A stretch of 37,425 nucleotides of DNA. Origin: Dehalococcoidia bacterium. GTDB lineage: Bacteria; Chloroflexota; Dehalococcoidia; SM23-28-2; WHTN01. Positions 24,265-32,145 of this stretch are shown one piece after another. The first letter of the stretch is position 1. Each line of letters opens with the position of its first letter. The position numbers were made by a program, and so were the translations under genes. Below the pieces are notes generated by a model. That model did no database searches. It was not told where the DNA came from and saw only the letters and a program-made list of their open reading frames with translations. Location: the NCBI GenBank assembly GCA_009377715.1, contig WHTN01000015.1:1-37425 (forward strand). The letters run 5' to 3'.

Positions 24265-24394
24265 TGTTTTTGGCGAACATCTGCTGAAAGCCCGGGCCGG
24301 TCAACGGATGGATAGCAGATACTCGTCATTGCAAGGGACGCGTAAGCGACCGAAGCAATCTCTCAATTACCCAAAAGTTCAGCCATGTATGTCA

Positions 24395-24536
24395 GCGTAA
24401 TGGAACGGGCAGAGATTGCTTCGCTTCGCTCGCAATGACGAAAGGTCATCTGTCAACGGTATGGATAACGGATTAACGGATACGCCTGGCGGCTTGCAAT
24501 GCTGTGGGGCGGTTCGCGAACTGCCCCACACGGAGC
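24395..24536. repeat. Right direct repeat flanking the ATP-grasp/membrane segment
   Basis: Matches 22146-22270 in the same orientation: 'taatggaacgggcagagattgcttcgcttcgctcgcaatgacg' in pieces, then 'tacgcctggcggcttgcaatgctgtggggcggttcgcgaac' in pieces, then 'cacacggag'. It has about 17 extra bases with R4 words (AACGGATTAACGGA). No gene is seen from 24265 to 24558. Confidence 0.85.
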
Positions 24537-24558
24537 GATGTGAGCGGAGAATACCGTA

Positions 24559-25368
24559 ATGCAATTCGATCATCTGGCGCTTTACGGCGACCGAATAGCC
24601 GATATCTACGATGATCTGCATCGACACATGGCCGACGTTGGGGCGATGGTCTCGGTCTTAGCAGAGCTCGCGCAAGGCGGCCGGGCGCTCGAACTAGGCG
24701 TCGGCACGGGCAGAGTGGCTTTGCCGCTCGCCGGAAGAGGCATCGAAGTTCACAGCATCGACGTATCGGAGGCGATGGTCGCTAAGTTTAAGGCTAAGCC
24801 TAATGCAGATAGCGTTCCGGTCACTGTCGGCAATTTCCGAGAGGTGGCCGTCGAAGGTCGATTCTCTCTCATCTTCGTAATATTCAATACGTTCTTTGCC
24901 CTCTTAACGCAGGAGGACCAAGTCCAGTGTTTTCGAAATGTAGCAGAGCATCTAACAGATGACGGCGTATTCGTCATCAAGGCGTTCGTGCCGGACCTAT
25001 CGCGCTTCGTGCGGAACCAGAACGCCGATGTAACCCTGATAGAGGCCGACAAGCTAATGATCAGCGCCACAAATCACGATCCCGTAAATCAGCGCGTCAT
25101 CAGCCAGCATGTCGCTATCACCGAAGAAACGGTTAAGATTTACCCAGTGCGATTACGCTATGCCTGGCCGTCCGAACTCGACCTTATGGCTCAGCTCGCC
25201 GGGATGAAGTTGCGAGAGCGATGGTCGGACTGGGAAGGGAAGCCGTTCGCGGCCGCCAGCACCGCCCATATTTCGATGTATGAGAAAGTTCGACTCCCTT
25301 CGACAGGGCTTAAAGTGAGCGGAGAAGCGGCGAGCACGGGCCATATTTCCGCGTACGAGAGAGCATAA
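24559..25368 (+). CDS. SAM-dependent methyltransferase (class I) with a duplicated, repeat-derived tail
   Basis: 269 residues. Motif I is ALELGVGTGRVALPLA (~40-55) and the acidic loop is VHSIDVSEAMVAKFKAK. Later blocks FSLIFVIFNTFFALLTQEDQ and LTDDGVFVIKAF complete a Rossmann methyltransferase, with a beta-sheet insert at ~175-215. The substrate is unknown. The C-terminus is odd: ASTAHISMYEKV is followed by LPSTGLKVSGE, encoded by a copy of dispersed repeat R2, and then by a second copy of the tail, ASTGHISAYERA. ATG 24559 is supported by GCGGAGA upstream. It lies between the inserted segment and ribBA. Confidence 0.85.
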   Translation: MQFDHLALYGDRIADIYDDLHRHMADVGAMVSVLAELAQGGRALELGVGTGRVALPLAGRGIEVHSIDVSEAMVAKFKAKPNADSVPVTVGNFREVAVEGRFSLIFVIFNTFFALLTQEDQVQCFRNVAEHLTDDGVFVIKAFVPDLSRFVRNQNADVTLIEADKLMISATNHDPVNQRVISQHVAITEETVKIYPVRLRYAWPSELDLMAQLAGMKLRERWSDWEGKPFAAASTAHISMYEKVRLPSTGLKVSGEAASTGHISAYERA

Positions 25369-25431
25369 TACGCAAAATCGAGGTTCTCGACTATAATGAA
25401 TGTGGCTAAATTAAAGTAAAGTGAATACAAG

Positions 25432-26724
25432 ATGGCGAAAACAAAGAAATCGCAGCTAGAAACATGGTTCGCAACTGTCGATGAGGCGATCGAAGAGTAC
25501 CGTCATGGCCGTTTCGTGATCATCGTGGACGACGCAGGACGCGAGAACGAAGGCGATCTAACGTTGCCGGCGCAGTTCGTGACCGCCGAATCGATCAATT
25601 TCATGGCCACCTACGGCCGCGGATTGATCTGCGTCCCAATGACCGCCGAACGCCTCGAAGAATTGAAGATACCGATGATGGTGGAAGACAACCGGACGCG
25701 TTTCGGCACGCCTTTCGCTGTCCCGGTTGACGCCGCTATCGGCACGACGACAGGTATCTCGGCCTACGACCGAGCGAAGACCGTCGAAGTCCTGCTCGAT
25801 CCCGCGACAACGCCGGGCGACCTGGCGATGCCAGGCCATCTTTTCCCCCTGCGGGCGCGAGATGGCGGCATCCTAGTGCGCGCCGGCCATACCGAGGCTA
25901 CCGTAGACCTGTGCAACCTAGCCGACCTTTATCCATCTGCGGTGCTGTGCGAGATCATGAACCAGGACGGCACAATGGCTCGCGGGCCTAAGTTGCGACG
26001 TTTCGCTCGGAAACATGGTTTAAAGATGATAAGCATTAACCAGCTAATTGCGTATAGGATTGGGAGGGAGAAGTTGGTTGAGAGGGTGACGGAGGCGGAA
26101 CTTCCCACCCGCTGGGGAGATTTCCGCATTGTGGCGTATCGGAGTTCCATAGACCCCGACGAGCATGTAGCCTTAGTAAGAGGCGACATCGCCAGTCTAG
26201 AGCCGGTGCTAGTGCGAGTGCACAGCCAGTGCGTCACCGGCGACGTGTTCCACAGCATGCGCTGCGACTGTGGCGATCAGATGGAGAGGGCTCTGGAAAT
26301 GATACAAGAAGCGGGTCGCGGCGTCTTCTTATATATGAGACAGGAAGGGCGCGGCATAGGTCTGCACAACAAGCTCAGAGCGTACGCATTGCAGGACCAG
26401 GGAATGGATACCGTCGAAGCGAACGAGGCACTGGGCTTTCCAGCCGACCGCCGCGACTACGGCATAGGTATGCAGATCCTGGCCGACCTAGGCCTAAAAG
26501 AGATACGCCTGCTTACGAACAACCCCGATAAGCGCGCGGGGCTAGAGGCTTACGGATTGCAGGTAGTTGAAAGGGTCTCGCTGGAAGTGCCTCCCAATTC
26601 CCACAACATACGTTATCTGCGGACTAAGCACGAGAAGATGGGGCATCTATTGGAACTGGATATTACACAGCTAGAAGAAGACGGGCCGATTCTGGAAGAG
26701 GACACGGACGCCGCCGGTGGGTAG
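25432..26724 (+). CDS. ribBA: Bifunctional 3,4-dihydroxy-2-butanone-4-phosphate synthase / GTP cyclohydrolase II
   Basis: 430 residues. The RibB half (~1-215) has [16 protein letters not shown], the acidic active-site loop, and [32 protein letters not shown]. The RibA half (~220-420) has the zinc site [40 protein letters not shown], and [16 protein letters not shown] with the catalytic Tyr/Arg. It supplies both substrates of the riboflavin pathway. A TATAAT word at 25392-25397 is a possible -10 box, without a clear -35. The end overlaps ribH. Confidence 0.96.
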   Translation: MAKTKKSQLETWFATVDEAIEEYRHGRFVIIVDDAGRENEGDLTLPAQFVTAESINFMATYGRGLICVPMTAERLEELKIPMMVEDNRTRFGTPFAVPVDAAIGTTTGISAYDRAKTVEVLLDPATTPGDLAMPGHLFPLRARDGGILVRAGHTEATVDLCNLADLYPSAVLCEIMNQDGTMARGPKLRRFARKHGLKMISINQLIAYRIGREKLVERVTEAELPTRWGDFRIVAYRSSIDPDEHVALVRGDIASLEPVLVRVHSQCVTGDVFHSMRCDCGDQMERALEMIQEAGRGVFLYMRQEGRGIGLHNKLRAYALQDQGMDTVEANEALGFPADRRDYGIGMQILADLGLKEIRLLTNNPDKRAGLEAYGLQVVERVSLEVPPNSHNIRYLRTKHEKMGHLLELDITQLEEDGPILEEDTDAAGG

Positions 26725-27190
26725 AACATACGAGGGCAACCTAAACGGCGCCGACCTCAGCATCGCAATCGTTGTGGCGCGCTTCAATGACGCCATCTCG
26801 CGACAACTTCTAGCAGGCGCTCAAGACGGCTTGCTTAGGCATGGCGTAGACGAGCGAGACATCGATATCGTCTGGGTGCCAGGGTCGTTCGAGATACCAC
26901 TAATGGCGAAACAAGTGGCGAGTACGGGTCGGTATCAGGCGGTGTTATGCCTGGGCGCCGTGATTCGGGGCGAGACGGCGCACTACGACCACGTGTCCAA
27001 CCAAGTAAGCAGCGGTATCGCGCGGGTCGCGTTGGATACGGGCGTGCCTACGATCTTCGGCGTGCTAACCACCGATACTGTCGAGCAGGCGTTAAACCGC
27101 TCCGGCCTCAAAAGCGGTAACAAGGGTTACGAAGCTGCCGTAGCGGCCATCGAAATGGCTAACCTCACCCGCGCTCTCCGCGCGGATTAA
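26717..27190 (+). CDS. ribH: 6,7-dimethyl-8-ribityllumazine synthase
   Basis: 157 residues. Signatures are [55 protein letters not shown], and [17 protein letters not shown]. It condenses 5-amino-6-ribitylaminouracil with dihydroxybutanone phosphate. The GTG start overlaps the ribBA stop by eight bases, so translation is coupled. Last gene of the split riboflavin cluster. Confidence 0.95.
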   Translation: MGRTYEGNLNGADLSIAIVVARFNDAISRQLLAGAQDGLLRHGVDERDIDIVWVPGSFEIPLMAKQVASTGRYQAVLCLGAVIRGETAHYDHVSNQVSSGIARVALDTGVPTIFGVLTTDTVEQALNRSGLKSGNKGYEAAVAAIEMANLTRALRAD

Positions 27191-27360
27191 ATTTTCAACC
27201 ACTTCAACTCGCAACCTTTCGCGTAAAGGCGGTTCGCGCACCGCGCCCCTACAATCAACGACCAGCTGAATCGCAGAACGATCCTTCCACCGAACGTCCG
27301 TCACAAGGCGACATCTCAGCAGCCAATGCATCCGTTAATCCTATCCGTTGACAGCGCGTC

Positions 27361-27406
27361 CTAATACCGCTCATGGATTCGACAGGCTCACCATGAGCGG
27401 TATTAG
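27361..27406. repeat. Palindromic repeat, R2 variant with 16-bp perfect stem
   Basis: CTAATACCGCTCATGG (27361-27376) pairs with CCATGAGCGGTATTAG (27391-27406) around ATTCGACAGGCTCA. It ends ten bases before the TTGACA of the next gene's presumed promoter. The rest of the 27191-27360 gap holds a degraded R3 palindrome (about 27228-27253) and inverted R4 words (ATCCGTTAATCC). Confidence 0.85.
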
Positions 27407-27415
27407 ATAATAGGC

Positions 27416-27464
27416 TTGACAGTTGTCATGCACGGCCTCAGGATACAAGTACACCACTGTACTT
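27416..27464 (+). promoter_or_regulatory. Promoter region with 7+7 inverted repeat, likely autoregulatory operator
   Basis: A consensus -35 TTGACA (27416-27421) is followed by a weak -10 area and by AAGTACA CCAC TGTACTT (27447-27464), a perfect 7-bp inverted repeat just upstream of the regulator gene's ATG at 27477. The spacing suggests that the regulator binds over its own transcription start. Confidence 0.5.
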
Positions 27465-27476
27465 TACGTCTGCGGT

Positions 27477-28223
27477 ATGGAACTAAAGGACATCCTCAGC
27501 CAAGTGCCCGGCCTCCACAAGAGGTTTATCTACTATCTCGAGTCGCAGGACTACATCCATCCAGAAAAGCTTCGTCGCCAGCGCATCTCAAGGCGCGACT
27601 ACAGCACTGAAGACCTGCGCGTCATCCGCGAGATGTGGCGCTATTACGAGCGTGGCTATTCCGTTCAAGCGGCTTACGACCTCATCAGCCGGAACGAGCG
27701 TATACTTTCTTACGTCACGCTGCCCGCCCCATTCGGGCAAAGACAGCCCCTGCTGGACGCCCTTCAAAAGCAAGCGGAGGTCGTCGAGGCTAGCGCTGTT
27801 TATGGCAACAGTTTGGACATCATCACTAAGATCGAAACGCCAGACGAAGGCGAAGTCTATCAGGTCTTATTGCCGGCTTTGCGGTCGGTCGGACTAATAG
27901 GCTCGCCAACGGTGTTTAGGGTCATACAGCATTATCAAACAGAAGGCTTAGAGAGAGGCAGCATCATTATGATCGCTTATGTGCTCATGCGGGTCCCTGG
28001 TAAGGACGCCGACCAAGTGATACAGGAACTTCGCCAATTCCCCCACATCGTGGAGGCGGCCACGGTCTACGGCGAGACCGATATAATCGCGAAGGTAGTC
28101 GTCGAGAATCAGATGGACCTCGACCGGCTAATCATGGAACGATTGCACAGCCTGCCCGCGGTGGAATCCACACGTACGTTTATAGTTATCGGCGGCCTTC
28201 ATTGGAGCCGCGACGGCAACTAA
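27477..28223 (+). CDS. Transcriptional regulator: MerR-like HTH plus two Lrp/AsnC RAM domains
   Basis: 248 residues from ATG 27477 (MELKDILSQVPGLHKRF). Residues ~1-75 resemble a MerR-type winged helix: FIYYLESQDYIHPEKLRRQRISRRDYSTEDLRVIREMWRYYERGYSVQAAYDLI. Two RAM-type ligand-binding repeats follow: ~85-150 (VVEASAVYGNSLDIITKIE) and ~165-240 (IIMIAYVLMRVPGKDADQVIQELRQFPHIVEAATVYGETDIIAKVVVEN). The RAM fold usually binds amino acids or similar small effectors. The combination is unusual compared with classical Lrp (HTH plus one RAM). The longer frame from 27423 overlaps the operator and is rejected. Confidence 0.82.
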   Translation: MELKDILSQVPGLHKRFIYYLESQDYIHPEKLRRQRISRRDYSTEDLRVIREMWRYYERGYSVQAAYDLISRNERILSYVTLPAPFGQRQPLLDALQKQAEVVEASAVYGNSLDIITKIETPDEGEVYQVLLPALRSVGLIGSPTVFRVIQHYQTEGLERGSIIMIAYVLMRVPGKDADQVIQELRQFPHIVEAATVYGETDIIAKVVVENQMDLDRLIMERLHSLPAVESTRTFIVIGGLHWSRDGN

Positions 28224-28242
28224 CCACGGAGATGAGTGGATT

Positions 28243-28510
28243 ATGCCCAAAAATATTTGATCGAGCACTCCTACGAATCTACGCACGCCGAAGTGTGCGC
28301 GTTCTTAAAGCGTTCGCTCAGGCCGGAACACATTACTTACTGAGGACCGATTTCGGCTGTAAGGACGATGTTGACACGGGCTGGATCACGATCGAGGCAG
28401 AAAGCGAGTCCGACGCCCGGCTGATGGTGCCACCAATATTTCGAAATGAAGCGCGGGTTATGAAGCTTCCCAACTATACCGCCGACGAGCTCAAAAACAT
28501 CGCCGAATAG
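28243..28510 (+). pseudogene. Small conserved hypothetical protein, 5' part frameshifted
   Basis: The C-terminal part is well preserved: VLKAFAQAGTHYLLRTDFGCKDDVDTGWITIEAESESDARLMVPPIF, then NEARVMKLPNYTADEL, in the frame that is open from 28202. The natural start appears to be ATG 28243 (after CGGAGATGAG), reading MPK and then, with one more A in the A5 run at 28248-28252, YLIEHSYESTHAE. A second missing base at about 28290 returns to the downstream frame. Restored, it is a ~90-residue protein of a family I recall only as hypothetical ('MPKYLIEHP...'). The annotation of the frame from 28202 as an intact 102-residue protein would be misleading. Confidence 0.65.
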
Positions 28511-28530
28511 CCACCGAGCGTTGCATCAGC

Positions 28531-28571
28531 CATAGAAAAAATGCGGCTTTATCGGCCGCATTTTTTCTATG
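28531..28571. terminator. Strong bidirectional terminator hairpin
   Basis: A perfect 17-bp stem, CATAGAAAAAATGCGGC paired with GCCGCATTTTTTCTATG, with a 7-base loop. The A6/T6 runs make it a rho-independent terminator in both directions. It ends the preceding small gene. The only ATG of the following hexapeptide gene (28541) lies inside its left arm. Confidence 0.85.
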
Positions 28572-29062
28572 AAGCGCTGCTAGATCTTGAAGCGCTTCTT
28601 GACCTGAACGCGCTGCTCTGCGGTCTGCCGATCATCGATACTATCGATCCGTTGGGACTCCTTTGTGCCGCTGGAACATTGGAGACTCTCGATCTGGAGG
28701 CCTTACTAGATCTAGAGACGCTACTCGACCTTGAAGCGCTATTGAACCTTGAAGACCTCCTCGATCTAGAGGCGTTGCTGAACCTTGAAGACCTCCTGGA
28801 CTTGGAAGGTCTGCTCGACCTGGAGGGCTTGCTAGACCTCGAAGGGCTACTTAACCTAGACCAGCTTCTCGATCTCGAAACTCTGTTAGGTATAAATCTG
28901 ACGAATCTCGTAACAACCGCAGCCATCGCATCGACTGCCACTACGGTGTGCGGCGTGACCGGCATACCAACGGTAAGCGGTAGTTCCAGCATCTTCAAAC
29001 TGAACGTCCTAGGCATTCCGATAATCGTAACAGGATCCCCTAACCAGGCGGTCAAATCGTGA
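28541..29062 (+). pseudogene. Hexapeptide-repeat (DLEALL) protein, N-terminal part of a broken surface protein
   Basis: The frame encodes at least eleven consecutive hexapeptides of the form (D/N)L(E/D)xLL, with x = A, T, D, G or Q (28697-28894), preceded by less regular ones. Codons for Leu, Asp and Glu vary freely at third positions between units while the amino acids hold, so selection acted on this protein frame. A beta-rich segment follows, with GSSSIFKLNVLGIPIIVTGSPNQ, resembling choice-of-anchor P-type proteins. There the frame ends; one missing base near 29058 would lead into VINEQISP in the next frame. ATG 28541 sits inside a terminator, so the native start is unclear. Confidence 0.6.
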
Positions 29063-29385
29063 TCAATGAGCAGATCAGCCCGCCTTTAGCAGGCAACCAC
29101 GATGAGATAACCGTTAACGCGCTGCGCATAACGATTAACATACCTTCTTAGCTCAACATCAACCTCGTGGTCGCCCACTCGCATGCTGGTATCACCTGCC
29201 CATCGGCTACGTCGACCCCGACGCCGACGGGCACGGCAACGCCTACGCCTACGGGCACGGCGACCCCTACGCCAACCGGAACAGGGACGCCAACTCCGAC
29301 TGGCACAGGAACGCCAACGCCTACCGAACCAGCCGGAGGACTTCGACGGCTTCCAGGACCAGGACGGCTGTCCAGACCCCGATAA
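29059..29385 (+). pseudogene. Middle part of the broken surface protein: beta domain and Thr/Pro linker
   Basis: In this frame VINEQISPPLAGNHDEITVNALRITINIP continues the previous fragment, as in choice-of-anchor-type beta domains. An in-frame TAG at 29149-29151 interrupts it, after which LNINLVVAHSHAGITCPS and a repeated PTPTGTATPT-type linker follow. The linker is encoded by a ~24-bp tandem repeat (about 29209-29325). The frame shifts again near 29330. Confidence 0.6.
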
Positions 29386-30058
29386 CGACGGGGATGGCAT
29401 TCCGGACATCAACGACCAGTGCCCTAACGATCCTGAGAACTTCAACGGCGTTGAAGATGAGGACGGTTATCCAGAGATCGTCGCCAGCGAGTACACGGTG
29501 CCGCTATACGCTGTGTGGAACAACGTCTCCTACGGTCCGCCCTGGAACGCGGTCAATGGCGTATTACGGCCGGCTTCGGCTGGGGATGCTGGCGACTGCG
29601 TGACGATCCAGCAGGCGGTAGCGAATCTAACGGCGGCAGGCGTACTGAATGTCGTCTGGTTAAGAGTTAACCTTATCGACGGCTGGATGGGCTACGATCC
29701 GGACGCTCCACCAGGTGTAAACGATCTAGGAGACCTGTGCATCAGCGACCTGCTATGGGTCAACGTTGATGTTGACATCATATGGACGCAGACGATTCCA
29801 GGCACCGCCGATCCTGAAAATACCAGCCCTGTATCATCGGCAAGCTGGTCTCTCTACTCGGTCTGGAACAACGTAGCTTGGATAGTCAACGCGTGCACGC
29901 CTATCGGCGAGGCGATGAGCAATCTCTCGAATGAACCGAAGGTCGCTTGGCGATGGCTCAATCCTCAACAGTCTTGGCTTGGTTACGATAGCACCGTTCC
30001 TCCTGCTATCAATAACCTGGCGGAGATCTGCCCTGGCGACCATACCTGTTGCCAGTGA
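29183..30058 (+). pseudogene. C-terminal part of the broken surface protein: TSP3 repeats and two Trp-rich modules
   Basis: Meaningful sequence in this frame starts near 29328: QPEDFDGFQDQDGCPDPDN, then DGDGIPDINDQCPNDPENF, thrombospondin type 3 Ca2+-binding repeats with the usual DxDxDG spacing. Two copies of a Trp-rich module follow (~residues 110-205 and ~215-290), each with VWNNV, an A-rich helix, a W-R/L strand, a W-x-GY-D block and a final N-L-x-x-I/C stretch. The Arg-rich start before 29328 is a wrong-frame reading of the Thr/Pro linker. The protein would be extracellular. A related module ends the convergent CAP-domain gene, with which it overlaps. Confidence 0.65.
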
Positions 30059-30589
30059 CATAGGCTGGCAGCAGCTCCCATTACGGCCGGTTCTTTCATG
30101 TACAGCCAGTAGGCGTAGAGGGGTTCTAAACCCTGGAGGGTATTCACGCCTTCCGGCGAATCGGGCGAGTAGCTGAGCCAGCGCTCATTCGGCGCATCCC
30201 AGTAGAAAACGGTGTTGATTGAATCAGCGATCGATTCTAGCGCCGTTGCAGGAGCAAGCGCAGGGGCCAGTGTAAACCAGGTTGTTCCACCCGGCCTCTA
30301 ATTGGACTTCTTTGGCCGGCAAAGTCAAACGATGTTCAGGATCTTGGGCGTTGTCGACATCTGTGGGAGGGATGACTACTCCTTCAGAGTCAACGGCAGA
30401 CGTGTCGTCGTACCCAGCCATCTCCAACGCCCAGTAGGGACGATTGCTCCCTGCGCTAATTACAACCGCCACACCAGCAACTTCGAAGTACGGGCTCAGC
30501 AAGTTTGCATGATGGCTCACCGAGCCCTTCCAAAGGGCCAAGACGCCTCCGGCGTACGCGCTCCGCTCGCAAGGTTCTCTCCCATCCAA
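29983..30589 (-). pseudogene. C-terminal parts of a CAP-domain secreted protein (two frames)
   Basis: From about 30547 downward the frame reads VLALWKGSVSHHANLLSPYFEVAGVAVVISAG and YWALEMAGYDD, the second half of a CAP/SCP domain (HxN and the E-H pair), then EAGWNNLVYTGP. At the G4 run 30263-30266 one extra base shifts the frame. The continuation ALAPATALESIADSINTVFYWD ... ERWLSYSPDSPEGVNTLQGLEPLYAYWLYM completes the GWNN module and runs to a stop near 29983, overlapping the convergent gene by about 75 bp. Confidence 0.65.
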
Positions 30590-30954
30590 GCGTTATGCAC
30601 GTAGCCGAAATCCGCCAGCCGGGCCGCGGTGCGACGACCGCGAGAGTCCATGTGATTGACGGAGTCGTTCTCGGCCATGTCCTGGGCCATCCACTCCGCG
30701 GCGGCTTGCAAAGGCGCGGATATTGTTAGCGGTTTCAAGTTGTATTGAGCGCGGTAATCGTTCACCAGCGCTAAGAGTTGTTGCGCTTCTGCTGCTGACG
30801 GTGAGTTGGCGTCGGCGCGAGAAGCCGGTATCGCGCTGATCAGCGCTATGCCGACGATAAGCATCGATATCGCAAGCATCGACGCTGTCCATACGGCTTG
30901 CAAGTTAAGGCGCTTTACCAAAGCCAGGCTTAAAAAACGGGTCGCTAATCTCAA
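30517..30954 (-). pseudogene. CAP (SCP-like) domain secreted protein, N-terminal part
   Basis: A signal-anchor (AVWTASMLAISMLIVGIALISAIPASRADA, ~20-48) precedes the first part of a CAP domain: AQQLLALVNDYRAQYNLKPLTISAPLQAAAEWMAQDMAENDSVNHMDSRGR and GYVHNAWMGENLASG. The conserved His (NHMDS) and Glu (GENLA) of the CAP cavity are present. The frame breaks near 30547: ARTPEA should continue to VLALWKGS in the next frame. CAP proteins are secreted, with varied and often unknown activities. Restored length would be about 320 residues. Confidence 0.7.
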
Positions 30955-31126
30955 ATATCTTTACCTTCATGACCGTTCGGCCAATAGGCAATATTAGCAT
31001 TTGGGATTGATATATCAGTAAAGTACTAGTCAATAAGCGGTTGTGATTTGGTTAACAAACGGTCTGGGGAGACTGCCGCAAAATGAAGTGTTTAGAGGTT
31101 GGCGGCCATCCGGAGCCGCTGGAGTT

Positions 31127-31705
31127 CTATTCGGGTGCGGCGTTGCGCTGGCTACCGTCGATAGCGATGAGTTCGGCTCCCGACGGGAACAGCGGCTCAC
31201 GGATCTCATGGACGAGGCCATAAGCTTTCGCTTGGTCGGAGTTAAGGGTCGTTCGCTCTACCATGTCGGCGAAGACCATCTCCTTCCGTTTACCCGCGGC
31301 GGAGGCGATCACGCCGGCGATGTTCTCCATGTCAAGCTTCAGCCCCTTGAGGCGCTCTTCGAGCTGCTTCTCCTCCAGGCTGGCGTTTTGGGGAAAGTTT
31401 GCCTGGACGCCATGGAGTAGGAAGCGGCCATGGGGCACGCTGTAACGTCGCTCGCCGGCGCAGTAGAGGACCAAACCCATAGAATCGACCTGTCCGAAGT
31501 TGTGAGTGTGGACTTCGGCCGGGACACCGCGCAGAAAGTTGTAGGCGGAGAGGCCGTAGAAGACGCTGCCTCCCGGCGAGGAGATGAGGACGACGAAGCG
31601 CTTGGCACCCTCGGCGAGCTTACCCTGGACGGCAGTCATCAGACGGTTGACGCTGTTGGCATCGACCTGGGTGAAGTAGCGTATGTAGACGGTTTCTTGA
31701 GGCAT
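31127..31705 (-). CDS. ClpP-like serine protease, non-canonical
   Basis: 192 residues. ClpP-fold signatures are VVLISSPGGSVFYGLSAYNFLR, then GQVDSMGLVLYCAGERRYSVPHGRFLLHGV. Ser75 (DSMG) and His98 (LLHG) match the catalytic Ser and His of ClpP. The third triad position, normally Asp in 'GLID', reads GLVHEI here. The N-terminal ~10 residues lack the usual ClpP axial loop. Such paralogues are common in bacteria and their partners are unknown. The ATG overlaps the stop of the upstream PIN-toxin gene (TAATG). A ~70-bp copy of its 5' end lies at 32464-32531 beyond the toxin-antitoxin pair. The 30955-31126 gap downstream shows nothing recognisable. Confidence 0.82.
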   Translation of the reverse strand: MPQETVYIRYFTQVDANSVNRLMTAVQGKLAEGAKRFVVLISSPGGSVFYGLSAYNFLRGVPAEVHTHNFGQVDSMGLVLYCAGERRYSVPHGRFLLHGVQANFPQNASLEEKQLEERLKGLKLDMENIAGVIASAAGKRKEMVFADMVERTTLNSDQAKAYGLVHEIREPLFPSGAELIAIDGSQRNAAPE

Positions 31706-32145
31706 TAGGGTTCGAGCCGACTGATATCTTGAATGCGATCAAAATCCGTATCCCAGCTATAAATTTCTAAGACGTTATTACTCCGCATAACAGCGATGTT
31801 GTAAGCGTCCGCAAATGACAACGAACTGTTGCCAAATATATCCAGCGCTTGTAGCAAAAGTTCTTTGCCCTCGAGCCGTAAACCTGGTAATCGAATGAGA
31901 GGCGCTATCAGTTGGGAGATTCGAGCGTTAGAGACTCGGTAACTCCTATCGAGTGTAAATATAGTCTCGAAGATAACCATGGATGAAGTAATAACCGTTT
32001 CTGCCCGCTCTCCAACTCGCAATAACAATGCAAACGCCCTTTGGGCTTTCTCTTCGTCATCACGCGTGAGATGCCGCAGTAATACATTCGTGTCAAGGAA
32101 TCTAACTGACGTTCGAGGCCGTCTCCGCCGCAACGTCGGCTGCAA
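31705..32145 (-). CDS. PIN-domain ribonuclease toxin (VapC-like)
   Basis: About 130-146 residues. PIN acidic residues are visible: FLDTNVLLRHL (first Asp), VIFETIFTL (Glu), SFADAYNIAVM (Asp), and SWDTDFDRI (last Asp). VapC toxins are Mg2+-dependent RNases acting on tRNA or rRNA. The real start is uncertain: ATG 32145 overlaps the antitoxin by 44 bp, and a TTG at residue 5 is possible. The region before RFLDTN is Arg-rich and likely untranslated or spurious. It lies directly after the AbrB-type antitoxin gene. Confidence 0.88.
   Translation of the reverse strand: MQPTLRRRRPRTSVRFLDTNVLLRHLTRDDEEKAQRAFALLLRVGERAETVITSSMVIFETIFTLDRSYRVSNARISQLIAPLIRLPGLRLEGKELLLQALDIFGNSSLSFADAYNIAVMRSNNVLEIYSWDTDFDRIQDISRLEP

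Noticed and set aside
28697-28894. Possible CRISPR array or DNA minisatellite
   Set aside because: The 18-bp period has no constant repeat/variable spacer pattern; variation is spread over every unit at codon third positions.
28567-29055. Ser/Arg-rich minus-strand frame opposite the hexapeptide gene
   Set aside because: Its SRSSR repeats are the reverse reading of the DLEALL codons. Third-position variation is silent on the plus strand, so the plus frame is the selected one.
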